Positions 21,038 to 34,345 of a stretch of DNA of 64,000 nt are shown here, one piece after another. The stretch is taken from the NCBI GenBank assembly GCA_015499995.1, contig JADNRV010000097.1, positions 1 through 64,000 of the forward strand. The letters are read 5' to 3'. The position numbers and the translations under genes are program-made. Positions within the stretch are counted from its first letter, which is position 1. Each line of letters opens with the position of its first letter. This stretch comes from Flammula alnicola. Its lineage: Eukaryota > Basidiomycota > Agaricomycetes > Agaricales > Strophariaceae. Below the pieces are notes generated by a model. It did no database searches. It saw only the letters and a program-made list of their open reading frames with translations, and was not told the origin of the DNA.

Positions 21038-23201
21038 ATGTTCAAGAAACCTCTGAGCAATCTCAAAACATCGGCGCCCCTCAGAAGTTCAGACAGACGC
21101 AAGCTAAAACAGCGAGTTGTAACGGCATATGGACTCACATCTGAGGAGGGAGATGCGTTAGTGCCAGATGGAATTTTATCCGTCAAGTTCAGCACACATG
21201 TCGACGAAGCTGGTGTGCGCTATTTTTTCTCGAAGATCCGTCCAAAGTTCTGAAGAAAAAATACAAAGGTTGCCTATATTGACCCTGATGGAGACCCTTT
21301 GTGGTTCACGATTGGCAAAGGTTCAGAAGACCTGATCCCAACGATCTACACGTTATGGAAGAAGGAAGGTTTACTGCCCTTTCTGTCTACACCGGCAGCA
21401 GTCATTCCAATCCTTGTCGGAGGGGCCGATCTGATGATACCAGGTGGTCAGTTATAATACTTTTCCATTTCTTCGAGAAAATGCTTATTGGCCGAATTCT
21501 GACTTTTATTTACCCAAGCCAGTCATACACTGTCCACCTGCGCTGCGTGAACACCAGCTAGTCGCCATTCGGCAATATGCCAGAAAAGACGACAAACCGG
21601 CTTTGTCTCCTCCAGTAGCGATAGGGCGGATGGCCCTTGCTAGCGATCAACTACGCACCTTGGCCAAGGAGAAGGGAAAAGTGGTCCACATTGCTCACAC
21701 TTGGAAGGACCATCTGTGGGATATGGGATCCAAGAAGGATATTCCTGAAGACAGTTTTATAACCACGATTTCGTCAGAGGAGCCAGGACAAGACGCCAGA
21801 GACGGCAGTGAAACCGAAGAAAGGAACGACGCCGAAAGATCCATTCCGCCTCCACCAAGCGAAAAGCCTCCTAGTCCCACTCCTGAACTGACAGATACAG
21901 CTCCAACTGTATCGTATTCCCCCGCTGAAGTGACCGAACTTTTGAATAAGGCTTTGTTGCAAGCTATATCAACCAATCTCAAATCACTGCCATCATCTTC
22001 CTTCCCGATCCCTGCCACCCAGCTGTACACGAACTATATCCTTCCTTCCAGGCCTGCATATCCGACTCTTGTCCTTCTACCTTCTACCTTGGCAGATAGA
22101 CCTACAAGAAGTTCAGATGGCCCGCCGCATGTGGATACAGAAATCACCATCAAGACATCGAGTCACAAATCGCTGACAGCATTTTTGAAAGCAGCGGAAA
22201 AGCTCTCTTTGCTTACCCTAAAACCTCCACAGAAGCAGCAGCCGGATGTTCTCGTCACATCGATCAACGCTTCTCATCCCAGTGTCGTGTCACATACTCC
22301 TTTTGTCATGGTAAAGGATCTGGAACTCAAGGCCGCCAAGAAGGCCGCGAGGGAAGGGGGGAAGGCGGATAAGGAGGTCGAAATAAAGGAGCTATGGAAA
22401 CCTCATCAAGTCACCGTCGAGTTATTCGAGGGGTTAGGCGGAAAGTAAGTGATTATGGCCTCCTTCCCGTGGAAGACCGCTGACCACCTTTAACGCAGCA
22501 AGAACGAGCTGTACACGGGCGTTCAGATTCGGTCTCTGGTAAACTCATACATAACGGCTCATCACCTCGTCAATCCCAATGAACAGGCGTACATCAACTT
22601 GGATGACCTGTTATACTCTTGCGCCGCTGCCAAGTCGAAAGGAAAAGCTAAGAATAAGGATCCAGAGCCAGAACCTGCAATGTCAAGATTCATGAAGCGA
22701 GATGACCTGACGAAGAATATAGTCGGAAAAATGCAGAGCTGGTACGAAATTAGGGTGGAAGGAAAGGACCCTGTCATAAAGTGAGAATTGGAATCGCGCG
22801 TCTCGTGGCTTCATCTGATAATGAATCACATTTTTTCAGGAAAGGCAGTTTGGCCCCAATTCAAGTCGTCATCAAAATCCGACAGGGGCGTAAAGCGTCC
22901 ACCTTGATATCAGGTTTCGAACCCTTCCTTGTCGTCGACGCAGAAGAGATGGCGGAAGATCTGAGAAAGGCTTGTGCCGGTGCTACCTCGGGTGCGTTTT
23001 ACCTGCCCATTACAATTCGAGCACAATGCAGAAGTCTGACCGAATTTCCCCCCAGTGTCGCCGATACCTGGAAAACCTGCAGGTTCAGGGCTCGAAGTCC
23101 TGGTACAAGGAAAGCAGTCGAGTGCTGTTTTGGATTATTTAACGGCGAAAGGTATTCCGAAGAAATGGATCCAGATTTCCGATTTGTCGGGGAAGAAATG
23201 A
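21038..23201 (+). CDS. TMA64: Translation factor eIF2D (ligatin/Tma64)
   Basis: Six exons (21038-21214, 21269-21446, 21523-22444, 22499-22780, 22840-22991, 23056-23201) give 618 residues. The N-terminal start MFKKPLSNLKTSAPLRSSDR and the PUA-type segment DGDPLWFTIGKGSEDLIPT, followed by FLSTPAAVIPILVGGADLM, are hallmarks of eIF2D. An acidic, Pro-rich linker follows. Next comes a SWIB/MDM2-like region, then a C-terminal SUI1 domain ending LDYLTAKGIPKKWIQISDLS. eIF2D acts at the small ribosomal subunit in tRNA delivery and in recycling of post-termination 40S complexes. The last intron is placed where the SUI1 frame requires it, so the open frame through 23242 is a shadow. Dim1, another ribosome-related gene, follows about 500 bp downstream on the same strand. 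Confidence 0.93.
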
Positions 23202-23696
23202 AAGTCCACGAAGATCTCTTTTCTTGTATAGTAAGAAAATAACAATTGTAACGCAGAGACAGACTTTACTTGGAGAACCCTGGAATGTACCATTGATAAG
23301 ATCTGCCAGAAAGATGATCATCTTGTTAACCGACTTCCTCGTGTCGGACGCGCCAATCTAATTTGTGGTGTCGATTCATGATCTATTGACAAACGGCGGC
23401 AGTCTGAAGCGGCTCTTGATGGTCAGAAACGCGGTTACTTGCACCGTGATAATTCGAGAGGCTAAACAGACATTTATTGTATTATTTCTAGTCAATAAGA
23501 CATCGTGAATGAGTGTACTTCTAGTGTCACTGTTAATTATTAACGAACTCGGACGCGTTCAAAGCTGTTCAAAAGATTGCTGGAAGACATGACACGTGAT
23601 ACATATGCGGTAAATTTCAACTTCAAGTCGCAAGTCGCAAATTGAAATTGAATCAAAGCGTTTAGAGACTCCACTCAATATTAGCCATTACACTCC
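23202..23696. other. Intergenic and Dim1 promoter region
   Basis: Just under 500 bp with no frame of interest. A CACGTG site lies near 23591, about 100 bp upstream of the DIM1 start. I see no clear TATA box. Confidence 0.4.
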
Positions 23697-25042
<1,346 letters not shown>

Positions 25043-25334
25043 CGTTGTTTCGATATAGGCATCTCTGCTCTCGATGCTTTTTTTACGTTGGGCCCAAGTT
25101 GAGCCTTATCGTGTTTATACGACACGTTTTATCGAGCGGCGACCTGGAATACGGTCGAGTCATGGTCGAGTGGGGGACATTTATCTTTTTTAGCTTCCCC
25201 CTGATGCTTATCGATCATCGATGCATGTCAAAATTTATTGTCCATTGTCCTGGGCTCTGTACTCGAGGGGGTATGGTGTATGTAAGATATAATCTAATTA
25301 ATGTTCATTCATGTTCCTGTTTTGATGCTCGATC

Positions 25335-27277
25335 TCATAATTGCTGCAATCCACGAAGTCCCTCCGGAGGCACCGCGATTATATCTGGTACTCCCAAGTA
25401 AACATCCATGCCAATAGGCCGGTATATCCACATCTCGCCCTCTTCGAAGCAGCTCAAGTCGTATTCTTTCCTCGCAGGCGGTCGCCCAACACTCTGTTCC
25501 ACCACAACAATAACCCCAAGATCCGCGGGGCTCATGCTCGCCCCGTCCTTTGGCGTAAACGAAGGCACGCAATCGCTGACGATGACAGATGTGTGGTCTG
25601 GGTCGCCCAGGGTGGAATAGCCGCCAGCACGGGCACCCCTCCCCCCTATTCTGACCTTCCTCCATTCTGCTATATCCCCTCTCCTGATGCGATCATCACC
25701 TCCTCGCCAGCGTCCAACCATCTCACGGCCACCATTGCTCGCCTTGCCTTCGTAGATAAGATGCCCGTGGGTTCGGCTAATGCTGGGAACCGGTTTGGGA
25801 ATGTAATCGTAGTGTGCAAAGTATTTGAGGCCTTCATTAGCCAGATCCCAACATTCTCCTCGTGCGCAGTATTGGCCGGAACCCAGGAAAGACTCGGCGA
25901 ACAGGGCTATGGTTTCCCCGTACGTCTCGTGAGCTTCGACGAGTTCCTGACGTTCTAGTGCCCTTGGAGGAGGGAGGTAAACCGCACTCCTTTTGACCGT
26001 ACTTGGGTCTTCGGGATTAGTAGTTTTGAAATCGACAGTACCCCAGAAGATACTGAGATCTGAAAATATAATGCCAATGCACACTGTTTTATTTGACCCC
26101 ATTGATCTCCAAGAAGTGGTGTATGTAAGCTTGGTATTGCCAACAAGCGGAGGGGGGATAGATGGGCCATTAGTGGAATTATACCAAGCTGTAGGCCAAC
26201 GTGTCGTTGGTGCGAAATAGTGAGCAAGATCAAGAGCCGCCGATCCATATTTCGTGGCAGGTGGGTGGGAAAGGGTAAATGCAGTAGATTGATCTGCTAA
26301 CGCGTACAGAATGCATGTAGATCGAGTGTCATAAATCTCGTGCTAGATAGGAACGATAACGGACTAAATCACGCACTGCCAACTTGAGGGTGGATCCATG
26401 CTGTTGGCTTACTCTACGATTAAATTAGGCCATTCCGACAAAAGTGAGAGATTGATTCAAGATAATATCAGGTTACGATACTCACAGCTGCCCGTAGGGA
26501 GGAAGGAGCGTGTGACAGTTGGGCAGAGCCCCCTAATGTTCCCGGGTCGCCGGTTTTAAGACTTGTCGGCGGTGTGAAGTTGGCAAAAAATTCGTCCAGC
26601 CAGCTGAAAAACACTTGTTTATCTTCCGGGGAAAGATTTGCCCAGTCGACCTTATCAGATTCCGGCGGTGCTGCTGGTGCTCCTCGGTGTGAACGGATAT
26701 CCGGACGTGTAGATCGGACTATGGGGGGTGGTCCGCCACTTGCAGATGGCGGTGGGCCAGGTGGCGGTGTGTGTTGCGACGACGAGCGGGGAGGAGGAGC
26801 AGGCGGAGCAACTGGTTGGCCTCGCGGTGGTGGGGGTGGCGGAGTACCAGCGCTTGAGGTACGAGAAGGCAACGGAGGCGCAGGTGACACTGAACTATTT
26901 CGACTAGCAGAAGATAAAGCTGACGAGGAAGTCCGACTTGGTGGTGGCAGTAAGGGCGGCAAAGCTGTCGGCTTCGTATTGCGATTAACCAAACTTCGGG
27001 GTGGCGGTGGAGGAGGTGCAGGTGCTCCACTATATGGATCCCAATTGGTCTTCTTCATAGGCACGCTAAATAAGATAATGTCAATCAGCGAAATGGATTT
27101 GTGAATTACAGGGATAGGAACATACCTGGTATGGTGGTCTCGCATATTGGTCAGCTTCTCTTTGCCAGAAGAGGCAGCTCCAGCCGCTTTGGCTTTCAAG
27201 TCTGCGACTGCAAAAAAGAAAACATGAGCAAGCTGTTTGGAATGTAAAATGGGCTATATAGCTTTACATGATGGCAT
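25335..27277 (-). CDS. AIM3/BBC1-type cysteine-proteinase-fold domain protein
   Basis: I assemble four exons on the minus strand (27268-27277, 27126-27207, 26486-27065, 25335-26342), 559 residues. The first exon is 10 nt and gives MPSFADLKAKAAG. Residues about 45-190 are Pro-rich with runs of 5-6 prolines, typical of SH3 or profilin ligands. The C-terminal domain carries an ALDLAHYF block, TVHIG-like and FWGTVDF strands, YCARGECWDLANE with the presumptive nucleophile Cys, SRTHGHLIYEG, and DPDHTSVIVSD with a candidate His. This is the papain/NlpC-like fold annotated in AIM3/BBC1 proteins, which act at cortical actin patches; enzymatic activity is unproven. The junction between the last two exons (intron 26343-26485) is the least certain. 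Confidence 0.82.
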
Positions 27278-28308
27278 AAGTACCAATCGACGACTTGTTG
27301 GTGTTTCAAGGGTTTCGACAAATGCTGTAGAACAAATATTCGTCTGGATCGGTCAACACTGTAGCGGCGCAAGATCAGTACGACCAAGTTCAATAACGAT
27401 GGAACAATAGTATAGTCGCAGTCTAGCTCTGCGATTTAATGGCTATCGGCGAGATCGAGCGAGGAATGTGAAGAGAAAGGAGGAGTTGGATACTGTGTGT
27501 TTCAAGCAAGATCGAACAACAGAGCATAACAAGCTGGCGCAAATTCCACGTGCATTGCTTTCTGACTTATCTCCGGCGCAGCCTTCGCCATTGAATATTG
27601 AATCACCAATGAACTTCATTAATACTTGGACTTCGGCGAAGACAAGAAAAGGAGGAAAGGTTTGGATTCATGCTTGACGCCACCTCATATTCGAAAATTT
27701 GTTACATCTGTGCCACACGAGGTTGAAATATTCAGCCCTCGGGCTCGCCAATATCGGCGCTTGCACATGACGACGAAATCTTTTCGTAAGGTACTCTAGT
27801 GTAGCAGAGTGTACGGCAGAGTCGCTTCAAAAATTTTCAGCGGGGTATTAATAACACACCCAGGGCTGAGTGCTTGTGGTATATGGACACGAATAGCGCT
27901 CGTCGGCCTCCGTGGCTCCCATATCACATTTACCGAGATGTCGGGATCGTCGCTCTCGGAGGGGCTTAAAGGGCATCAAGCACTACCTCGCTCGGCTGCG
28001 TCGTATTTTATCTTGGGCCAAGTAGCAATGATCATTCAAGTGATGGCGCACCAGAAGCCACATGAAGAGCAAGGTAAATAGAATAATTATGAGACAACAA
28101 AACTAGACAAATGCGATATAGCTACATAGGGCGATGAGGTAGATTAATGACGGAAATATTGTAGATAGACAATGTACGATATGCAACGAAAGCGAGGAAA
28201 GTTGTAGAAAGTCACGACACCGCGAACCAGCTGAATTATTACTCATAGAGAACACCCTCAATACCCGGGAGATGAATGGACATGCATATGTGATGACGGG
28301 GTGAGCGA
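27278..28308. other. Intergenic, no supported gene
   Basis: Short frames at 27468-27677 and 27809-28081 (+) have no recognisable domain or consistent splice continuation, and I regard them as chance. Confidence 0.4.
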
Positions 28309-28697
28309 CTAGCGTGAGATGCGCTGACATTCGGGGAATGGAATCTGGAACATATTTTGAATGCGTCGGTCTTCGATGACGACCTGTATATGGTTATGTC
28401 AGATATAGTGCTTGGGGCATTGTTGAAAGAAAGTCACCTCGGGGCAACCACAATTGTTAGCGGTCTTGTGCTTGTGAGCACGACTGGTCTTGCAAATATC
28501 AGAACCGCAATCCATAGTTTCTCCTGTATAATACCGGCCGTGGAAGTGCTAGAGCCACATGATGAGTACGCAGAAATGCGCGAGGTCCGGCGTTGGACAT
28601 ACCCCACAGCCCCTATAGAAGTCGCCAATTCTGAGAGGAGTGTCAGAAAGGCAAATCGTGGATGAAGGGAGCGTACTCACATTTCGTGCTTGCACAT
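28309..28697 (-). CDS. 76-residue Cys/His-rich small protein
   Basis: Four small exons (28681-28697, 28603-28630, 28438-28548, 28309-28383) separated by introns of 50, 54 and 54 bp with GT-AG ends join into one 77-codon frame. It begins MCKHEIIGDFYRGCGHFHGR and contains YYTGETMDCGSDICK, a His/Lys-rich stretch, NNCGCPE and DRRIQNMFQ. Cysteines and histidines are spaced as in a small metal-binding or disulfide-rich protein, with no signal peptide. Similar MCK...CGHF...CGC proteins are, from memory, common uncharacterised genes in agaricomycetes. It is too fragmented to appear as one open frame, yet every junction preserves phase. Function unknown. Confidence 0.75.
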
Positions 28698-31600
28698 TGG
28701 TAACGAATAAGTATTAAAAGTAATAGGAAGCACAGAGGGCGTCAAGCCTTTTTGTCGAGTGCTAGACTAGCTGAGGTGATCGAGGGTATTGGGAGAGTTG
28801 GATCGCACATCGAAGGTTGGTTTTATACACAACCGGACTTGAAACGCTTGGGAAGAACCAGGGCTACATCCAGGCCTAACCGTGGCAAGTTGTGGGACGG
28901 AGGCATGATGCGAATATATTAGCCCAATACAATTGGAAATTATGTCTCGTACACAAGGTGACATTAGGATGCGGACAACACAGCCAAGATATTTTCAGAA
29001 GTCCGTCAATCTCCCCGAACCGGAAGCGTCATGTTCACACGTGGCAAAGGGGGCCCTGTCGAATAGTCAGCCTCCCACTAATGAGCAGCCTGATGCACGC
29101 GGCCTCTGCTAAAATAGAATTAGTCTTCTCCAAGCGAATAATACCAGCAACGCGGTGTACGTTGTGCAACTACAACTCAAAAGCCTCGTTTTTGCTCGAG
29201 CTCAGCTGCTCGTTCCGTGTAGGATAACACAATTGGGGTGCAATCACAAACCTCCAATTAATGCCGTATCATGAACAGGTCATGAGTCCTCGGAGGAACA
29301 AAAAATTCGTGTTACAGTGCGTGAGTCTGGGTTCAAATGTAGCTTTTACCGTTTACGTTCATGGATATCCGCATTCCGCAGGCGTTTCGGACGAGGTAAC
29401 TGAGTCGTGGCCATATAGAACATGGGATTTTTGACTTCGGAATCTTGTCGGGTGTGCGTGAAAGAGGCAGTATTCGCTACAAGGATAATAGACTAATGAC
29501 CCCGATAGGAATGGGAATGCCCTCCCATGATCATTAAACAACACCGCCGTCTGCCAGAAAGTTATTTGTTAGAGAATGTCAAAGTAGACATACCAATATG
29601 GGGATCCTTAGCGTAGACAATTGGCGGACCATCAAATATAGCGAATCCCATGCCAGATGATGTTTACGACGCGACTTTTGGCATGCTCAAAAACTCTAAA
29701 TTGGTCAAGGTAGGCGCTCATTTAATGTTCCCAGACTACAGAAATACTCACGGCCGGCACGTCAAGCAACTGCCGGAAGTGGAATACTTGCAGCCATGAG
29801 AAGCGATATCATCTTCGGAGCAAATCAGCGTGCTCGCTGACACCTGAGTTTCATATGTCTGAAGGGTGACAAATAGCTGGAAAAAGCCTAAAATATTTAT
29901 TCAACGGCATCGTGTACAAACGGCGCAAAAAACCTCTCACATTTGAGGAAGAGACCATGTGCTTGAAATTAAGTACTGAACATTCCGGGAGTGTTTCGAG
30001 GTAATCGGGATCTGTTTAAAAGTTGGCCGAGTAACAGCGACTCCGAAATTCTAGACAAATTCGAAAAATAATGCATCCCCGACAACGACGAATCTAGGCC
30101 TAGAAAAAACATATGAGCGGCCGCAGTATGCTCGGAAATCTCCATATTTTGCAATGAGTGAACAATAACATGCCACGGTTTCGGAATCAAATCAAGTGTG
30201 GCTATATTACAAGCAACAGTTGTTGGTTCTTCTTGCAGAGATTCGCAGTGTGTGCCATTTCGGTGTTTTTGGGTGCCCCTCCAAGGAAACAGATGCACGA
30301 GGGAAACGGAGCCGAAAACTTACGAGAAGACATGTTTCACGGAATGTAGGGTTGATGCAAATTTGGTAAGTTCCTGCCTGCCAGAATCGTAAAAAAATTG
30401 CTCGTTGTTTAGAATGTTGATCACCTAAATATCCACCCTGCAACGGCGAGCTTCGGGCAATGACAGACGTCCCGATGACGACCTTTGAGCAGTAAAGACT
30501 GTGGCCATAGGCAACAAGAACGAGATAAGAATCATGCATCGATAGATAAGGATATGAATAAGGAAGAGGAGAGACTCACTCGAGAGTATTGGCCAGCTTC
30601 TCCGCAGCTCTACCTGTCTTAACTCAATGATTGGATAGCGGTAAAGACCCTCTTTTTACAATCCAGCATGCACGTTGGATGCACGAACGGACCGAATCCT
30701 CTGAGATATCCACGCGCTAGGACACCTATTCTCAGCCTGGAAAAACCATCTTCCACTTCATAGAAATCGCTCCAGAATCGCCGGTGGCTCATCCGACGGG
30801 ACCATACGGAATGTCGGATTGGTGAGTCCGGCGATTTTAGTGGAAAATCAGGTTCGTTTTGTTGAACTCAGCGGCAGAGCCGCAGAGGCGTGGGTGGGCA
30901 ATTAGGAATCAACAAGCGGACTTCAAAGTTGCATTGCAGTACGCCTGTCCACACCAACGTTCCTTTTCCTCAACTTCATCTTCGCACACCACAGGTTCTT
31001 CTGCTGGACCGTTGGAACATGATAGCAAATATGGCTTTCATCAGATCCTGTTCGTTCTTTTCGGCGCTACCTGCTGGTTTTTCTTCGGTCGAAATGGAAA
31101 AGATACAATCACCTCGTTTTTTTACGACCTTCGAATTTACTCTGGTCGGCATCCGAGTGGCGCAAGTTGAAGGCACCTGAGGCGAAATGTCGGCTTTCAC
31201 TCAGCCAATTGAACACACCGTCTGGGTTCGAAGAAGTAGTGATAGGCGCGTCCCAGACTCCCAGCGCCAGGAATATCCATGGACCTCTCATGGCGCGCAT
31301 AGGCCCCGAATTTTACGTGTAAAAATTTCCGGTGTCTGTTGGCCATTCTCGACGACATTTCCGGGCAGCAAGCATTCACCGAGTTGCTTCCTGAAATAAC
31401 CTGGCCTCGTTCTTGCTGCCAAGGCCACGGAGTGGTGGCAACGCACATTTTTTTCCAACGAGGGGCCTGTTGATCGCCATGCCTCTTTCGAGGCTCTTTA
31501 GACAACATTTCTGTGGGTGGGACGCTTTCCTCCAATCTCTACAGCGCAGATAGGTTCGGGAATCAACGAGCACTCCTGGCCTTTGGACCGTTTTGTGCTT

Positions 31601-32394
31601 CAATCGAGAAAAACCCTGGGAATATGCTTCCAGCGGGACGGTCCGTTCATCGTCGACAATAGCAGCAGCTCTGAATTTCCATTTCGCCTCAATTTTTAAT
31701 TCCTATAGGCAAGCAACAGAAGTTCGCCTTCATGTGCTGCTCCGTTTCCTGTCGCTGCAGTGGGCGGTATGCTTTGGCCTATATGGTACTTATGCGAAGC
31801 TCTGGGCCTCCTTGAACAAAGATTAGTTTCGATTGCTAGCTCTAGCAAATACTCTAGGGGACACACAAGGATACTTCACTCGCCTGTTTCCCATTTGTGC
31901 GTAACCATTCTTGCTGTCAATTGCGCCTAGTACGACCCTACAAGCTTTGCTGCGTCGATTGGAATCGCAACACACTGTCGACAGTTTGGGAAGGAAAATC
32001 TTGGACGCATACGCGGATCATAGACTTCGAGTTTTTGGCGCAGTCTGAGGGCAGGCTAATGGCAAGAACAAACGAAACGCTAGTTTGATGGACCCTGGGA
32101 TTGTATACATCAGATGTAACGCGTAATGGACCATGTCTCAACGTCAACTGTCGTCCTCACGTGCGTGCGAGCAACCATCGATGACTTTTTTAATGTTACA
32201 AACCTGTCTCTTGTTCCACGCCTTCTGCTGCGCCTCGCTACCCGCATATCGCTGCAATCATTTTTGAAAATTATGTATCTACGCCACCATGGGCTAAAAG
32301 ATAGAGATACTCGCAAAAGAAAAAGACATGAATCTGTGTAGGAAAGAATCCCTTTTCTGTGTACTGCTTGTATACTACTGATTTTTTCCAGTAT
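28698..32394. other. Gene-poor stretch, 3.7 kb
   Basis: Frames of 60-112 codons occur on both strands (for example 30859-31170 and 31197-31535) but overlap antisense frames of equal length. None shows a known domain or plausible splice chain. No terminal repeats, LTR ends or transposase motifs were found by eye. It may be decayed transposon or untranslated DNA. Confidence 0.4.
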
Positions 32395-33075
32395 TATGGA
32401 TCCTACCGAAGAACCTGATCAAGCTAACAACGAGTCCCAGAAGCGCCAGAATAATCACTGGCGGCAACCAATACCTCAATCCAACAACGCTCCCTATCAG
32501 ATCGCCGCGGCGGAGCCCACCCACTGGCGGACGGAAATGGTTTGCTTGCCCTTGCACACCACCGCGCCATGTGAAGCTGGCGGCTGCTGCTTGCGGAAGG
32601 TCGACAACGACAAGTGCCCATGCCCGCGACCCTGGCGAAGGAAGCACCCTGGACAATCAATCGACGAGAAGACAGTCATACGTGAGGGGAACACCTACGG
32701 ATACTTGTGCGCAGGTCCATGAAGTGCCTAAAGGACCACCTGGATTGACGGGGCTCTTCATTGGCAGTGTACTGGGGAAGTGTGTCTTGGCTTCTGTACG
32801 GCGGAGGAGGGAACATTGCTCCAGCGACGACATCCCAGTACGACGACATGTCCCAGCGATACAAGCCAAGCCCTTGGGGAACGGAAGGGGGACGGGGAAT
32901 TGTTGCCTCGACGGTATCGTGGGCGCTGGTCCTGTCGGCAACTGTATTGGCCACTGAAGGTGCCGGAGCAGTTGGCAACCTCAGTGATAGTCTGCCAACA
33001 AAGCGACCTAAGGTCGAAATCAGAGATGCAAGGGTGGGGTTCATCGCGTGCACTGATATGATGGATCAACAATAA
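32395..33075. other. Ambiguous coding region with long antisense ORFs
   Basis: Open frames lie on both strands: + 32396-32722 and 32761-33075; - 32375-32656 and 32676-33053. The minus frame 32676-33053 contains a PPPPY motif and a short DTLPQY repeat of it. The minus frame 32375-32656 ends with one strong hydrophobic segment (WLPPVIILALLGLVVSLI). Together they could make a small single-span membrane protein with a WW-binding motif, but I could not join them by one consistent intron. Base composition is higher in GC than the surroundings, which favours a real gene here. The strand is undecided. Confidence 0.3.
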
Positions 33076-34345
33076 CTTTGGTGAGTGACCAGAACTTCTT
33101 GGTTTGCGTTAACGTTAACCAGATACATTATTTTCTTTTTTAAGTGACTGTGGCTACAACAGTTTGTATATGATAGTCAGCGCTCTAGCTGTGAAGGACA
33201 GCATTCATTCCCGAGGTTCCCACGGGGAATTTTTTCTCTATAGATGAGCTAATAATTCTTCAGATTATTATGGGATGCACGTATAAGGAGCAGGAATTTG
33301 ATAAGCCTTTCCTGTCCTGATAATGGTTGTGAGTATGAGGATATTATACTTTGATTTCTGCGCGAACGGCTGAGATATTGAGCGACGAGTACTGATAATC
33401 TATTTGAAAGTATACACTTTTGACGCGTGGAGAGGTAAGAAATAATCAGATATCCTTTATTCGCGTCAAAACGACACGTTTCCGTCCGGCATAGCGAGCG
33501 CTGCGGGGAGGGTGTGCTGCCTTCACGAGGTGTTTCGGTTCTGGAAGCGCCAAAAGCGCCCATCGGGCCTCACCGGAAAGAAGAACCTTGGCGGCTATTT
33601 TTGCACTTACTTTGTCCTACGTACTGGTCATTACTTCGTGGGTTCAGACATACTTGGTCAGGGAAGTTAGTGCATGACTACTAACGAGGAAATCCGCAGC
33701 ACAGAAATCCGCTTTCATAACGGTATGTATAGGTCGCTCTCCAAATCCCGGTGTATATGCTTCCAATACAGTGCGGAAATACACGAGTATCATGATAGTG
33801 GCACTTTCGGGCATGCGCGGATAATAGGTTCCAACTGGGTTCCAAGCAACTGGCCGGGCAACGGGCCGAAGCGTATTCCAAATCGCCACCAAGCAAACAA
33901 TTTTTCTCGGCCAGGTCACATTCAGTGTTTCGATTTGATTGCTCAACGACATACCTTTCAGGGTTCCTTTTAAATGCCTGGCTATCCGTGACGTACAAGC
34001 AGAAGCCAAACTCGACTCCCTTGAGGTCTTACTTCTGGCAGAGGCAGCCCATTGGGAAGCAGATATATATGTCGCAACTTGAAGTTGCAACCCAGTTTCC
34101 CCTCTGAACCCCTCGAACATTTGCATTGAATCGCCTAATTTCGCTCTTGGAATTCTCTATAACCTTTCAAGACAACTTCCCAAATACATAGCAGTGCGAC
34201 ATTGTCAGCACTTGTTATCTGCTTTATTTTTGGAGTCGTCGTTATCAATGCTCTCAGGCCTGTCAGTATCGAAGTCCAAATGCTGGAGCAAGGTCTATGA
34301 TGGTCTATGTGATAGTCAATCGCAACCCTCATCATATCCTCAGAT
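33076..34345. other. Intergenic region upstream of DUR3
   Basis: The 160-codon minus frame at 33644-34126 has no recognisable domain, and its + strand also carries a 99-codon frame. I see no supported gene. Confidence 0.4.

Noticed and set aside
25341..25958. 205-codon + strand ORF
   Set aside because: Antisense to the conserved AIM3/BBC1 domain, which is clearly the coding strand.
33644..34126. 160-codon minus-strand ORF upstream of DUR3
   Set aside because: No recognisable motif and an equally plausible + frame overlaps it; not enough to call a gene.
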